This document shows, piece after piece, positions 1-8,591 of a stretch of DNA of 64,000 bases. The notes under the pieces are model-generated. The model was given only the letters and a program-made list of their open reading frames with translations, did no database searches and was not told the DNA's origin. Position 1 is the stretch's first letter. Each line of letters begins with the position of its first letter. The position numbers and the translations under genes are program-made. Source of the stretch: JAPOXR01 sp965221935. Lineage in GTDB: Bacteria; Pseudomonadota; Alphaproteobacteria; Rhodobacterales; Rhodobacteraceae. The stretch lies in contig CBDCSZ010000048.1 in assembly GCA_965221935.1 (NCBI GenBank), positions 62,001 to 126,000 on the forward strand, given 5' to 3'.

Positions 1-265
1 CGGCGACGATCGGGTTGGGGGCGGGATAAAGGTGGGGGATGCCCGGAGACACAATCAGACTGTCAACGGTGTTCCAGACACTGGGATCGTTCAAGTCGCA
101 GATCTCAATGCCCGATTCCGCCGCCGCATCGCGGACTTCGGCGGCGTCGTCCCATGCCAGCGCTTCGGCGCCGGACCGGGTCAGCGATCTGCAGGCGGCC
201 AGGCCAGTGCGGCCAAGCCCGAGCACCGCGATGCGGCGATTTTTAACTCCGGCGAGTGTGATCAC
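1..265 (-). CDS. murD: UDP-N-acetylmuramoylalanine--D-glutamate ligase MurD (N-terminal part, cut by window edge)
   Basis: MurD adds D-Glu to UDP-MurNAc-L-Ala in the cytoplasmic phase of peptidoglycan synthesis. Only the first 88 or so codons lie in the window. They read VITLAGVKNRRIAVLGLGRT near the start, giving the N-terminal GLGRTG nucleotide-binding loop, and later SPGIP, both typical of the MurD N-terminal domain. The start is a GTG at 265, one base after the mraY stop, so the two genes are translationally coupled in the dcw operon. Nothing unusual is seen in the visible part; the catalytic ATPase domain lies outside the window. Confidence 0.88.
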   Translation of the reverse strand, partial: MITLAGVKNRRIAVLGLGRTGLAACRSLTRSGAEALAWDDAAEVRDAAAESGIEICDLNDPSVWNTVDSLIVSPGIPHLYPAPNPIVA

Positions 266-266
266 G

Positions 267-1352
267 TCACCGCACCTTCAGCGTGGCAAGTCCGGCCAGG
301 GCAAGTATGAGCGCAATGATCCAGAATCGAATGACGATCTGCGCTTCCGCCCATCCGCGTTTTTCAAAGTGATGGTGAATCGGGGCCATCAAAAAGACCC
401 GCTTGCCGGTGGCCTTGAAATAGCAGACCTGGATGATGACGCTCAGCGCTTCGACCACAAACAGGCCGCCGATGATCACCAGCACCAGCTCATGTTTGGT
501 GACAACGGCAATGCTGCCGACCGCGCCGCCCAATGCAAGCGAACCGGTGTCGCCCATAAACACTGCGGCCGGGGGCGCATTGTACCAGAGAAAACCCAGC
601 CCGCCGCCGACCAGCCCGGCGGAAAGCACCAGCAGCTCGCCGGTGCCGGGCACATAGTGGACATCCAGATATTCCGTAAAGTCCACGCGGCCGACCGCGT
701 AGGCAATGATCCCCAGCGCGCTTGCCGCGATCATCACAGGCATGACGGCCAGCCCGTCCAGCCCGTCCGTCAGGTTGACCGCATTGGCGGATCCGACAAT
801 CACAATCATGGCAAACGGAACAAACAATATCCCGAGATCAAGAAGAATGTCCTTAAACACCGGGAACGCAAGGGCCGCCGAAAGTTCAGGCGGGTGGGCC
901 ATCATGGTGGCGGTAGAGGCGATCGCGGCAATGACAAGGCCAACTCCGAATCGGACTCGCACGCTGAGACCCTTCGAAGTGCCGGAGGAAACCTTTTTGA
1001 AGTCATCCACGGCGCCGATGACGCCGAACCCCAGAGTGACCAACAGGACGATCCAGATATAGGCATTGTCCAGTTTTGCCCACAGCAGCGTCGAGATCAC
1101 GACCGCGCCGAGAATGAGAATGCCGCCCATGGTCGGGGTGCCAGCCTTATCGATCTTGTGGTGTTCCGGCCCTTCCTCACGAATCGGCTGGCCGTTCCCT
1201 TGCCGCTTCCGCAGCAAATTGATCATAGGCTGTCCAAAAAGGAATCCCAGCAGCAGAGCGGTGACCATCGCGCCGCTCGCTCTGAATGTGATGTATCGAA
1301 ACAGGTTGAAGAAGTCGCCTCCCTCGGCCAATCCGCTCAACAGCTGCAGCAT
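267..1352 (-). CDS. mraY: Phospho-N-acetylmuramoyl-pentapeptide-transferase MraY
   Basis: MraY transfers phospho-MurNAc-pentapeptide to undecaprenyl phosphate, making lipid I at the inner membrane. The 361-residue length is normal. Family motifs are present in order: the aspartate-rich AVDDFKK, the NAVNLTDGLDGLA loop and the histidine loop PIHHHFEKRG near the C terminus, with about ten hydrophobic segments. It lies 12 bp after murF and 1 bp before murD, inside the minus-strand dcw operon, so it is probably cotranscribed from the mraZ promoter. Confidence 0.97.
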   Translation of the reverse strand: MLQLLSGLAEGGDFFNLFRYITFRASGAMVTALLLGFLFGQPMINLLRKRQGNGQPIREEGPEHHKIDKAGTPTMGGILILGAVVISTLLWAKLDNAYIWIVLLVTLGFGVIGAVDDFKKVSSGTSKGLSVRVRFGVGLVIAAIASTATMMAHPPELSAALAFPVFKDILLDLGILFVPFAMIVIVGSANAVNLTDGLDGLAVMPVMIAASALGIIAYAVGRVDFTEYLDVHYVPGTGELLVLSAGLVGGGLGFLWYNAPPAAVFMGDTGSLALGGAVGSIAVVTKHELVLVIIGGLFVVEALSVIIQVCYFKATGKRVFLMAPIHHHFEKRGWAEAQIVIRFWIIALILALAGLATLKVR

Positions 1353-1364
1353 CTGGTCAGCCTC

Positions 1365-2783
1365 CTACTCTGCCCGCCGAACAATTTTTCCGAGCCCGCG
1401 GAACGCATCCGCCACCAAGGACGCCCGCGAACCCTTTGACCCTTTTACCAGGACGACATCGCCCGGCGCAGCGAGCTGTCGTGCCGAAGCGGCGAGCTCA
1501 GCTGCCGTTTCCCGCCATTCCCCGCGCTTGCCAGCCGGCAGAGAGTCATAGAGGCGCCGCATGAGCGGGCCGGCGCAGTGCATCAATTCCACACTTTCCA
1601 CCGACGGAAGTTCGGCGATGGCCGCGTGCATCGTGGCGGCGTCGTCACCAAGTTCCAGCATATCGCTAAAAACCGCTATTCTGCGTCCCCGCGGCTGCTG
1701 TTCGGCGAAGTTTCGCGCAGCCAGGACTTCCAGCGCCGCCGCCATCGACACAGGGTTCGCATTGAAGGCGTCGTCGATCAGGCTCAGAGGCGGTTTCTCC
1801 CAGTCCAAAACGATCGATTCGCAGTTTCCCCTTCCCGCCAGCGGCGCCCAGTCGCGCAGATCCAATGCCGCGACAATGGGGTCGGCGCCGACCGCTTCCA
1901 CAACAGCCAAGACACCGAGCGCATTGCGGGCAAAGTGACGGCCCTGCGCCGCCAGCATCACGCAGTGCGGCATACCGTGCCTTTCAATGCGCATCGCGGT
2001 GCCGGTATCGACGATTTGGGCTTCGAGCAGCCGGTGGCTGACACCGGCGCCGGCGCCGAAATGGACAATCTTCGCCTTCGCATCCCTTGCTGCCGCCTCA
2101 AGGATTTCGATCGCTGGCGAATCCGCGTTGAGCACGGCCACACCATCGGCCTGCAGCCCACTGAACAAACTCGCTTTTTCTTCCGCGATTTCGTCAATGG
2201 CATTGAAAGCGGCAAGATGCGCCGGGGCGATTTCTGTGATCATCCCGACCTGCGGCCGCGCCAGCCCGCTCAGCGAGGCGATTTCACCTGGCTGGTTCAT
2301 GCCAATTTCAATGACCGTAAACTCGGAGCCTCGCGGCATTCGCGCCAGAGTCAGGGGAACGCCCCAATGGTTGTTGTGGCTGCGCGCGGCGGCGTGTGTC
2401 CTGCCCTGCCGCGACAGAACCAGCCGAAGCATCTCTTTTGTTGAAGTCTTTCCGACAGATCCGGTCACCGCGATGACTTTGCCCCGGTTTCTGTTTCTGC
2501 CCTCTGCGCCGAGCCGGCGCAAACCGTCCAACACGTCGGCGACCACCAGCAGCGGCGCGCCATCCGGCACATTTTCTGGAACCCGGGACACCATTGCGGC
2601 CGCTGCGCCGGCGGCAAAAGCGGCAGCCACAAAGTCGTGCCCATCGCGCCTGTCTGACAGTGCGACAAAAAGATCGCCCGCCTCCAGCGAACGCGAGTCG
2701 ATCGACACACCGGTCGCCTGCCACGATTCCGCCGATCTGCCGCCCGTCGCCCGCGTGGCGTCACTGCTGGTCCAGAGTGTCAT
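1365..2783 (-). CDS. murF: UDP-N-acetylmuramoyl-tripeptide--D-alanyl-D-alanine ligase MurF
   Basis: MurF adds D-Ala-D-Ala to the UDP-MurNAc-tripeptide, the last cytoplasmic ligation of peptidoglycan precursor synthesis. The 472-residue protein has the Mur ligase P-loop GSVGKTSTKE near residue 105, the HNNHWGVPLTLA segment, and a C-terminal domain with DDAFNANP. Its ATG overlaps the murE stop by 4 bp, indicating translational coupling. It ends with TAG, showing that amber is an ordinary stop in this genome. The N-terminal domain is slightly divergent but complete. Confidence 0.96.
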   Translation of the reverse strand: MTLWTSSDATRATGGRSAESWQATGVSIDSRSLEAGDLFVALSDRRDGHDFVAAAFAAGAAAAMVSRVPENVPDGAPLLVVADVLDGLRRLGAEGRNRNRGKVIAVTGSVGKTSTKEMLRLVLSRQGRTHAAARSHNNHWGVPLTLARMPRGSEFTVIEIGMNQPGEIASLSGLARPQVGMITEIAPAHLAAFNAIDEIAEEKASLFSGLQADGVAVLNADSPAIEILEAAARDAKAKIVHFGAGAGVSHRLLEAQIVDTGTAMRIERHGMPHCVMLAAQGRHFARNALGVLAVVEAVGADPIVAALDLRDWAPLAGRGNCESIVLDWEKPPLSLIDDAFNANPVSMAAALEVLAARNFAEQQPRGRRIAVFSDMLELGDDAATMHAAIAELPSVESVELMHCAGPLMRRLYDSLPAGKRGEWRETAAELAASARQLAAPGDVVLVKGSKGSRASLVADAFRGLGKIVRRAE

Positions 2784-4282
2784 GCGCCGCTTCCATCCAA
2801 GGCGTTCACAGCGATGCTTGCCTGCTCAAGATCGTCAAACGGATGTATCGCGCCGGCGACCTCCTGTCCGCTCTCGTGACCCTTGCCGGCAACAAGCAAT
2901 ACGTCGCCCGGCCCCAGCAGTTCCACACCGCGCACGATCGCTTCCGCACGGTCGCCGATTTCCACCGCGTCCGGGCACCGGCTCATGATCTGCGATCTTA
3001 TATCCGCCGGATCTTCGGTGCGGGGATTGTCATCCGTCACAATGACGGCATCGGCGTGCCGGCTTGCCACCTGCCCCATGACCGGTCTCTTCTGCCGATC
3101 ACGGTCGCCGCCGGCGCCGAACAGCACAACAAGATTTCCCACAAAGTGCTGCCGCAGCGAAGTCAGCGAAGCCTGCAGCGCATCCGGAGTGTGGGCGTAG
3201 TCCACGAACACAACAGCGCCGTTGCGGCGGCGCGCCGCAAGCTGCAGTCTTCCCCGCGCCGCGCCGATCCGGTCCAGGACCGAAAACACCGCTTCAGAGT
3301 CCTCCCCCGCAGCGATCGTCAGACCCGCGGCCGTGAGAATGTTCCAAGCCTGAAACCCGCCGATCAGCGCGAGGGCGACTTGGTGGCGCCGGCCATTCCA
3401 GGAGAAACGCAGGAGCTGGCCGGAACCGGTCAGCTGCCGCGCCTTCAGTTCAATATCCGATCCGGCGCCGCCAACCGTTATGACCCGCTGCCCGCGCCGG
3501 AAGGCAACATCCGCCATTTCGCGGCCACGGCTGCCGTTCACACAGATCACCGCGGTTCCATCCGGCGGCAGAACACGGTCGAATATACCGGCCTTTGCGG
3601 CAAAATACGCGTCCTCGGACTCATGGTAATCGAGGTGATCGTGGGTCAGGTTTGTGAAGGCTGCGGCTGTCAGCGCCACCCCGTCCAACCGGTTTTGCGC
3701 CAGCCCGTGGGACGAGGCTTCCATCGCGACATGGGTAACGTCGGCCGCCGCCATTTCCGCCAGTCTCCGGTGCAGCGTGATCGGGTCCGGCGTCGTGTGG
3801 GCCAACCGCGCGGAAAAGGCGCCTTCAATTCCCAGCGTTCCCGAACTCGAGGCATGGCGTCCAAGCCGATGCCAGATTTGCCGGCACATCGAGACCACCG
3901 ATGTCTTGCCGTTGGTGCCGGTGACGGCAACGACGGTTTCAGGCGCAGCGCCAAACCACAGCGCCGCGGCCCGTGACAGCGCGGCTCGCGGCTCTTCCAC
4001 CTCTATCAGCTGGACCCCGCTTCCAATGAATGTCTTTGCGGCTATCCGTTTTCCCGCCGCGTCGGTGAGAATTGCCGACGCTCCGCGTTCGACCGCATCG
4101 GTGGCGAACTCCGCCCCATGCGCGTTGGTCCCGGGAAGCGCCGCAAAAAGAAATCCCGGTGCCGCCGCCTGGCTGGAGGCGGCAATTCCGGCGACTCCGA
4201 ATTCAGGGTTTGGCGCGCCGGTCAGCCCCAGCGATGCGAGGGTGGCCCTGCGTTGCCCGGAGAGTGCTGGCTCTGGCGGCAC
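2780..4282 (-). CDS. murE: UDP-MurNAc-L-Ala-D-Glu:meso-diaminopimelate ligase MurE
   Basis: MurE adds the third stem-peptide residue to UDP-MurNAc-L-Ala-D-Glu. The 500-residue protein has the P-loop GTNGKTS, the conserved THDHLDYH segment and the DNPR signature near the C terminus. DNPR marks meso-diaminopimelate-adding MurE enzymes rather than the lysine type, which fits a Gram-negative wall. The start used is a GTG at 4282, 12 bp after the ftsI stop. No better in-frame ATG lies nearby, and the Shine-Dalgarno match is weak, as expected for a gene in mid-operon. Confidence 0.95.
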   Translation of the reverse strand: MPPEPALSGQRRATLASLGLTGAPNPEFGVAGIAASSQAAAPGFLFAALPGTNAHGAEFATDAVERGASAILTDAAGKRIAAKTFIGSGVQLIEVEEPRAALSRAAALWFGAAPETVVAVTGTNGKTSVVSMCRQIWHRLGRHASSSGTLGIEGAFSARLAHTTPDPITLHRRLAEMAAADVTHVAMEASSHGLAQNRLDGVALTAAAFTNLTHDHLDYHESEDAYFAAKAGIFDRVLPPDGTAVICVNGSRGREMADVAFRRGQRVITVGGAGSDIELKARQLTGSGQLLRFSWNGRRHQVALALIGGFQAWNILTAAGLTIAAGEDSEAVFSVLDRIGAARGRLQLAARRRNGAVVFVDYAHTPDALQASLTSLRQHFVGNLVVLFGAGGDRDRQKRPVMGQVASRHADAVIVTDDNPRTEDPADIRSQIMSRCPDAVEIGDRAEAIVRGVELLGPGDVLLVAGKGHESGQEVAGAIHPFDDLEQASIAVNALDGSGA

Positions 4283-4294
4283 TTCCTGAACCGT

Positions 4295-6040
4295 TCAATT
4301 CCCTGCCGTGTCCGCGGTCCGGTCAGCGGGCCTGATTCCGAGGAGCGGCGCAACTTTGCCGATGATAATGGCGGCAGTTGGAACTGCTGTCTTGCCTGCT
4401 GACCGCGCCCACTTGGTGCCGTCGCCAGAAGTCCCTTCATCCAGGGACACCACAAGCACATAGCGAACATCTTCGGTGGGAAACGCTGCCACAAAGGTCG
4501 CCAACACCTTTTCCGGATAATAGCCGCCGTGTGGTTTGGGCTTGTCAGCCGTTCCGGTCTTGCCGCCGACTGAATAGGCGGGCATATTCGCCTGACGCGC
4601 TGTCCCATCGGTCACGACCGACCGCAGCATTTCGACAGCCTTTCTTGAATTGGCCTCGGAAATGACCCGCAGCCGGTCGGTTCCGTCGTACTTTCCCTTC
4701 AGGATTGTGGGCGTCACCCTGAAGCCTCCGTTGACAAGCGCGGAGTACGCTGCGGCCAGATGCACCAGACTCACCGCAATTCCATGCCCGTATGAGATGG
4801 TCGCCGTTTCCAAGTTATTCCATCGCTCCGGCACGAGCGGCTTGGCCAGCGACGCTTCCGCGACTTCCAGTTCGGTCGGCTCCAGCAGCCCCAGGCTGGC
4901 GAGAAACTGTTTTTGCTTCGCGCCGCCGATGCTGAGGGCGAGACGCGCAGTTGCGGAGTTGGAACTCTTCGTGATGACATCTTTGAGCGATAGGGTGGGG
5001 TCGCCTCTTTCCGTGCCCTTGATCACATATTTGCCGACCTGCAGCCATTCGTTTGAAATCGGCGTGTCAAGATTGGCCAGACCCAATTCGAGCGCCTGCA
5101 CGGCAGCAAAGATCTTAAACGTCGAGCCGAGTTCAAACACACCTTGGATGGCGTCGCAGAACAGCGGGTTCTTCTGTCCGGATCCCTGTTCGAAATTGTC
5201 TTTTCGGTTGTTGGGGTCAAAGTCGGGTATAGACGCAAGGGCAAGAATTTCACCATTGTGGGCATCCATCAGCACCGCGCTGGCGCGTTTCGCCTGGAAG
5301 ACCTGTGTTGCATAGTACAGTTTTTCACGAACGATCGCCTGCACCTTGGCGTCGATTGACAACTCAAGCGGCAAACCATCGTTGGCCGGATCCCGGAGAA
5401 AGGCGTCTTCCGCTCTTTCGATTCCGGCTGTGCCGATCACTTCGGCCGCATGCACGCCTTGCTCGCCGTAAGACGTTCCGCCGAGGATGTGGGCCGCCAG
5501 CCGTCCATTCGGATACACACGGGTCTCGCGCGTGCCCAGGTAAAGGCCGGGTTCGCCAATGTCGTGGACCATCTGCTCCTGTTCCGGAGTCATGCGCTGC
5601 TTGATCCAAAGAAATTTTCTTCCGTCAGTGAACCTCCGGTAAAGACGGTCAGCGTCCAATTCGCCGAAAACCTCAGCGAGCTTGTCAGCCGCACTGCGCG
5701 CGCCCCGGCCCGGCGACATTTCATGGGGATGCGCGTAGAGCGCGAAAGTCGGAAGATTGATCGCAAGAACGACACCGTTGCGATCGATGATCGGCGCTCT
5801 TTGCGATAACTGGCTTGACCCTGACCAGGTGGTTCGCGGCTCATGCGGCTCCGACCAGGAGACGAGCGCGATTTTTCCTGCGACGACCGCAAATGCCAGC
5901 AGGAAACAAAAGGCCACGAGATGCTGCCGCACCTCGATCCGTTCGCTCCAGGACTGCAGGGACGAATTGCGGATTCGGGACCGGAAATATCCCAATGATG
6001 GAATGCTGCCGCGCAGTCTGCCGCCGTGCGTTTCTGCCAT
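4295..6040 (-). CDS. ftsI: Peptidoglycan D,D-transpeptidase FtsI (PBP3)
   Basis: FtsI is the septal class B penicillin-binding protein that cross-links peptidoglycan at the division site. The 581-residue length is standard. One N-terminal membrane anchor lies near residues 40-60, followed by the pedestal domain and the transpeptidase domain. The three active-site motifs are STFK near residue 305, SSN and KTGT. The anchor and periplasmic topology match its neighbour FtsL. It lies 11 bp downstream of ftsL in the dcw operon. Confidence 0.96.
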   Translation of the reverse strand: MAETHGGRLRGSIPSLGYFRSRIRNSSLQSWSERIEVRQHLVAFCFLLAFAVVAGKIALVSWSEPHEPRTTWSGSSQLSQRAPIIDRNGVVLAINLPTFALYAHPHEMSPGRGARSAADKLAEVFGELDADRLYRRFTDGRKFLWIKQRMTPEQEQMVHDIGEPGLYLGTRETRVYPNGRLAAHILGGTSYGEQGVHAAEVIGTAGIERAEDAFLRDPANDGLPLELSIDAKVQAIVREKLYYATQVFQAKRASAVLMDAHNGEILALASIPDFDPNNRKDNFEQGSGQKNPLFCDAIQGVFELGSTFKIFAAVQALELGLANLDTPISNEWLQVGKYVIKGTERGDPTLSLKDVITKSSNSATARLALSIGGAKQKQFLASLGLLEPTELEVAEASLAKPLVPERWNNLETATISYGHGIAVSLVHLAAAYSALVNGGFRVTPTILKGKYDGTDRLRVISEANSRKAVEMLRSVVTDGTARQANMPAYSVGGKTGTADKPKPHGGYYPEKVLATFVAAFPTEDVRYVLVVSLDEGTSGDGTKWARSAGKTAVPTAAIIIGKVAPLLGIRPADRTADTAGN

Positions 6041-6051
6041 CTGCCGTCCGG

Positions 6052-6396
6052 CTACCTCTGCGGCGCAGCAAGCAGAAGCTCTGATTCGTGGTCAAAGACC
6101 GCCCCTGCGGAAAGTCTGAGCGGAATTGACTGCGCTGAACCAAAGCGGCCGGCGGTGAAGGCCACCAGCTGCAGATCGTGGAAATATCGGTCGACAAGGG
6201 CGGCGATCCGCTCAGGCCTGTTCAAATACGCCCACTCGGCGTGAAGCCAATTCAGGGATTCCCGGGCAAAGCCGATTTCCGCCTGAAGCGTTTTGACCCT
6301 TTCGGCGGCCAGTTTGGTCTCGTAGATTTCACTGTAGGCCCACCAAGCCAGGGCGACCACGGGAAGAAACGACAGAACAAAATAATGTGTTCGCAT
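6052..6396 (-). CDS. ftsL: Cell division protein FtsL (alphaproteobacterial type)
   Basis: FtsL is a small bitopic division protein that works with FtsB and FtsQ to activate septal synthesis by FtsW/FtsI. This 114-residue protein has one N-terminal membrane helix (FVLSFLPVVALAWWAY) followed by a short periplasmic coiled-coil. It then carries LHAEWAYLNRPERI, the segment typical of alphaproteobacterial FtsL. The ATG shares one base with the rsmH stop (TGATG), a tight coupling seen at this locus in many bacteria. FtsL sequences diverge strongly, so position and this motif carry the call. Confidence 0.9.
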   Translation of the reverse strand: MRTHYFVLSFLPVVALAWWAYSEIYETKLAAERVKTLQAEIGFARESLNWLHAEWAYLNRPERIAALVDRYFHDLQLVAFTAGRFGSAQSIPLRLSAGAVFDHESELLLAAPQR

Positions 6397-7406
6397 CAGG
6401 GCTGGCCCGGTTCGCCGATCCGCGGAAGGCCCAATAGAAGCGGATCCATGCTGATGGGTTTGCTGTCGGTTCGCGCGGCAACCCGGAGCCGCGCCGACCG
6501 AGACCTCGGGTTGGCCGCAATCTCGGCGCTGCCCGGCCTGACTGCGCGTTTTGTGACAGGCCGGAACCGTGCAGCGCGCGCGGGTGGGGGCGGCGCGTGT
6601 CTGCCGGACTGCATCGCCGGCGGGCTGCCGTTGATGAACCGCTTCACGATCCGGTCTTCAAGCGAGTGAAACGAAATGACCGCCAGCCTTCCGCCCACGC
6701 GCAAAGCTCTTTCCGCGGCTTCGAGACCCTGCACCAGCTGTTCAAGTTCATTGTTGACGGCGATTCGGAGCGCCTGAAAGATCCTTGTCGCCGGATGAAT
6801 CTGGGAATTGCCGCGGCGCGGCGCGCAGCTTTCCGCGATCGCGGCCAGCTCGCCGGTGGACGTGATTTTCGCCATTGATCTTGCCCTGACGATTTGACGG
6901 GCAATCCTCCGTGACGCGCGCTCCTCGCCATACTTATAAAAGATTTCCGCCAAGCGGTTTTCGCTTTCAGTGTTGACAATATCTGAAGCGCTTCTGCCGG
7001 TTTTCGCCATTCGCATGTCCAGCGGACCGTCGCGCAGCAGCGAAAATCCCCGGTCGGCCTGGTCGAGCTGCATTGACGAAACACCGAGATCCATGACAAC
7101 TCCCTGAACAGGACCTGCCGCAGAGACTTCCGGAAAACTCTCGAAATCGCTGAACTTTCCGTGAACAATCTTGAGTCTTCCGCCTAGCGCCTGTTCCCGG
7201 CGCCGGCCGCTCTCCACCGCTTCAGGGTCGCAGTCTATGGCCACGACTTTGCCGGCGCCTGCGTCCGTCAGAGCCATCGCATAGCCGCCCGCGCCGTAGG
7301 TGCAGTCGATCCAAACGCCCGAAACCGGTCTGACAGCTTCAAGGAACTCGTTCAGCAGCACCGGCCTGTGCGGGCAGTCGTCTGCGGCTGTCGGCTTGCC
7401 GGGCAT
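6396..7406 (-). CDS. rsmH: 16S rRNA (cytosine(1402)-N(4))-methyltransferase RsmH (MraW)
   Basis: RsmH methylates N4 of C1402 in the 16S rRNA P site using SAM. The 336-residue protein begins with HRPVLLNEFLEAV, followed by the SAM-binding loop DCTYGAGGYA, DLGVSSMQLD and FHSLEDRIVKRF, all standard for the family. It is the second gene of the dcw operon, 6 bp after mraZ, the usual mraZ-mraW arrangement. Confidence 0.97.
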   Translation of the reverse strand: MPGKPTAADDCPHRPVLLNEFLEAVRPVSGVWIDCTYGAGGYAMALTDAGAGKVVAIDCDPEAVESGRRREQALGGRLKIVHGKFSDFESFPEVSAAGPVQGVVMDLGVSSMQLDQADRGFSLLRDGPLDMRMAKTGRSASDIVNTESENRLAEIFYKYGEERASRRIARQIVRARSMAKITSTGELAAIAESCAPRRGNSQIHPATRIFQALRIAVNNELEQLVQGLEAAERALRVGGRLAVISFHSLEDRIVKRFINGSPPAMQSGRHAPPPPARAARFRPVTKRAVRPGSAEIAANPRSRSARLRVAARTDSKPISMDPLLLGLPRIGEPGQP

Positions 7407-7412
7407 TGCGGC

Positions 7413-7907
7413 TCACAGCTCTGTTTCGAGCAGCGTTCTAGGGTCGACAGCGGTGCCGCCGTCCCGGTACTGGGCCTCGAGTCTGTTGCAATGCGTTTCG
7501 TAGCCGCCGGGGTTCCACATTTCAAATGAAGCGCCGGTCCCGGCAAACCAGACTTCTGAACCAATTTCGGCCTTGGATTTCAGCGCCGTCGGCATGATGA
7601 AACGGCCCGATGGGTCGAGCTGCGCCTTAAATGACTTGGTCTGATAGAAAAATTCCAGGAAACGCCGTTTCTCAGACGCCAGATCCATGAGAGCGATGGC
7701 CTCATCTATCTCACGGAGGGATTCCTCGGTGTAGCATTTCAGGCATGACAGCCGGCTGTCGCCATAGACAATTGTGAAACTGGCGTGGGCGCCGGCCTGG
7801 TAATCGGGATCGCCGCAGATGATGCCCCGGCGAAAATCGGCCGGCACTGACACCCGGCCCTTTTGATCGATTTTGTTTCTGGTCTCGCCCCGGAACGCAA
7901 ACCCCAC
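7413..7907 (-). CDS. mraZ: Transcriptional regulator MraZ
   Basis: MraZ is a double-AbrB-like DNA-binding protein that represses its own dcw operon. Two swapped-hairpin repeats are visible: FRGETRNKIDQKGRVSVP near the N terminus and KAQLDPSGRFIMP near residue 95. The start chosen is a GTG at 7907 because MraZ proteins normally begin a few residues before the FRGE motif, and a GGCGGAG sequence lies 7 bp upstream. An ATG at 7958 would add 17 residues with no family counterpart. It is the first gene of the cluster; see the GGG repeats near 8183-8207 for a candidate operator. Confidence 0.93.
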   Translation of the reverse strand: MGFAFRGETRNKIDQKGRVSVPADFRRGIICGDPDYQAGAHASFTIVYGDSRLSCLKCYTEESLREIDEAIALMDLASEKRRFLEFFYQTKSFKAQLDPSGRFIMPTALKSKAEIGSEVWFAGTGASFEMWNPGGYETHCNRLEAQYRDGGTAVDPRTLLETEL

Positions 7908-8117
7908 CGCAATACTCCGCCTCACCAAAATCCCGTGCCTACCCGTTTCGATCTTCACTCCATGCGGAGCCTGGCCCCCTTAAGAAGAGCCCCAGTCGCG
8001 CTCCCGCCAGTGGAAGGGGGGAGGAGTCGAAGGCGCGGAACGCGACCCGGGGTCTCCAGTACTGACTACCTGCCTGTACGGAAGCTGCCTGCAGAGTAAA
8101 GCAGGCCCTTCATGGCA

Positions 8118-8154
8118 ACGGTTCCGCAACATACTCACCAATACGCGGAACCGT
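8118..8154. repeat. 10-bp perfect inverted repeat in the mraZ leader
   Basis: ACGGTTCCGC at 8118-8127 is repeated as GCGGAACCGT at 8145-8154 with a 17-base spacer. No T-tract follows on either strand, so it does not look like an intrinsic terminator. It could be an operator or leader hairpin of the dcw transcript. Confidence 0.45.
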
Positions 8155-8182
8155 CGCAAAACTGTCTTATCCTGCCAAAAAC

Positions 8183-8207
8183 AGGGTGTCTATGGGTATT
8201 CTTGGGA
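8183..8207. promoter_or_regulatory. Candidate MraZ operator: three GGG-core repeats with 10-bp period
   Basis: The plus strand reads AGGGT (8183-8187), five bases, TGGGT (8193-8197), five bases, TGGGA (8203-8207). MraZ of Escherichia coli is known to bind TGGGN direct repeats separated by 5 bp upstream of mraZ, and this arrangement matches that spacing exactly. The repeats are on the strand opposite to mraZ transcription and about 275 bp from the chosen mraZ start, so the assignment is an inference. Confidence 0.5.
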
Positions 8208-8591
8208 ATTTTCGCAACCTTCGCCTAAGTGCCAGATATTGCCAAAATGACACATCTATACTTTATATAGGTCACTTGGCGAAAATATAGCCCGTATATT
8301 GGCATTTTAGTAAGATCTCATATGCGAATTCTACAATCGTTTGAAAGAGCACCGTCAAAAAAAATTCTACATAATATGGGAAAATTTCCCACCAAAATTG
8401 GATTTCCCGTGATTCCAAGCGCCAGAATCAACCGGTTGCCGGTGGTTTGCGAATCACCTGGGCCAAGTTCTGGCGGGCGCAGGAAGTCAGGCTGTGCCGA
8501 TTGCCGCCGCATTTCAGCGGCGGCGTTTCACACCGGTTTCAAGCGCTCCGGCCCCGCGAGCGGGGTCTTGCATTGGCAGTTGCGGCTGCGT

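Larger units (their letters stand above)
7960..8591. other. Leader/promoter region of the dcw cluster, no gene seen
   Basis: About 630 bp separate mraZ from mrp, which is read in the same direction. The part at 8160-8420 is much richer in A+T than the rest of the window and probably holds the dcw promoter. The part nearest mraZ (about 7983-8060) is GC-rich and contains a CTCCCGCC / GGGGGGAG imperfect palindrome resembling dispersed proteobacterial intergenic repeats. Close to mrp are two hairpins: GCCGCCGC/GCGGCGGC at 8503-8524 and CCCCGC/CGGGG near 8551-8566. No RNA gene could be recognised. Confidence 0.5.

Noticed and set aside
39..1439. A 466-codon open frame on the plus strand across murD, mraY and part of murF
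   Set aside because: It is antisense to well-conserved mraY/murF, has no recognisable domain, and is an expected by-product of high GC codon use.
2594..3976. A 460-codon open frame antisense to murF and murE
   Set aside because: Same reason; the minus strand carries complete MurE and MurF motifs.
7960..8591. RNase P RNA or another structured RNA before mraZ
   Set aside because: None of the universally conserved RNase P RNA segments was found on either strand.
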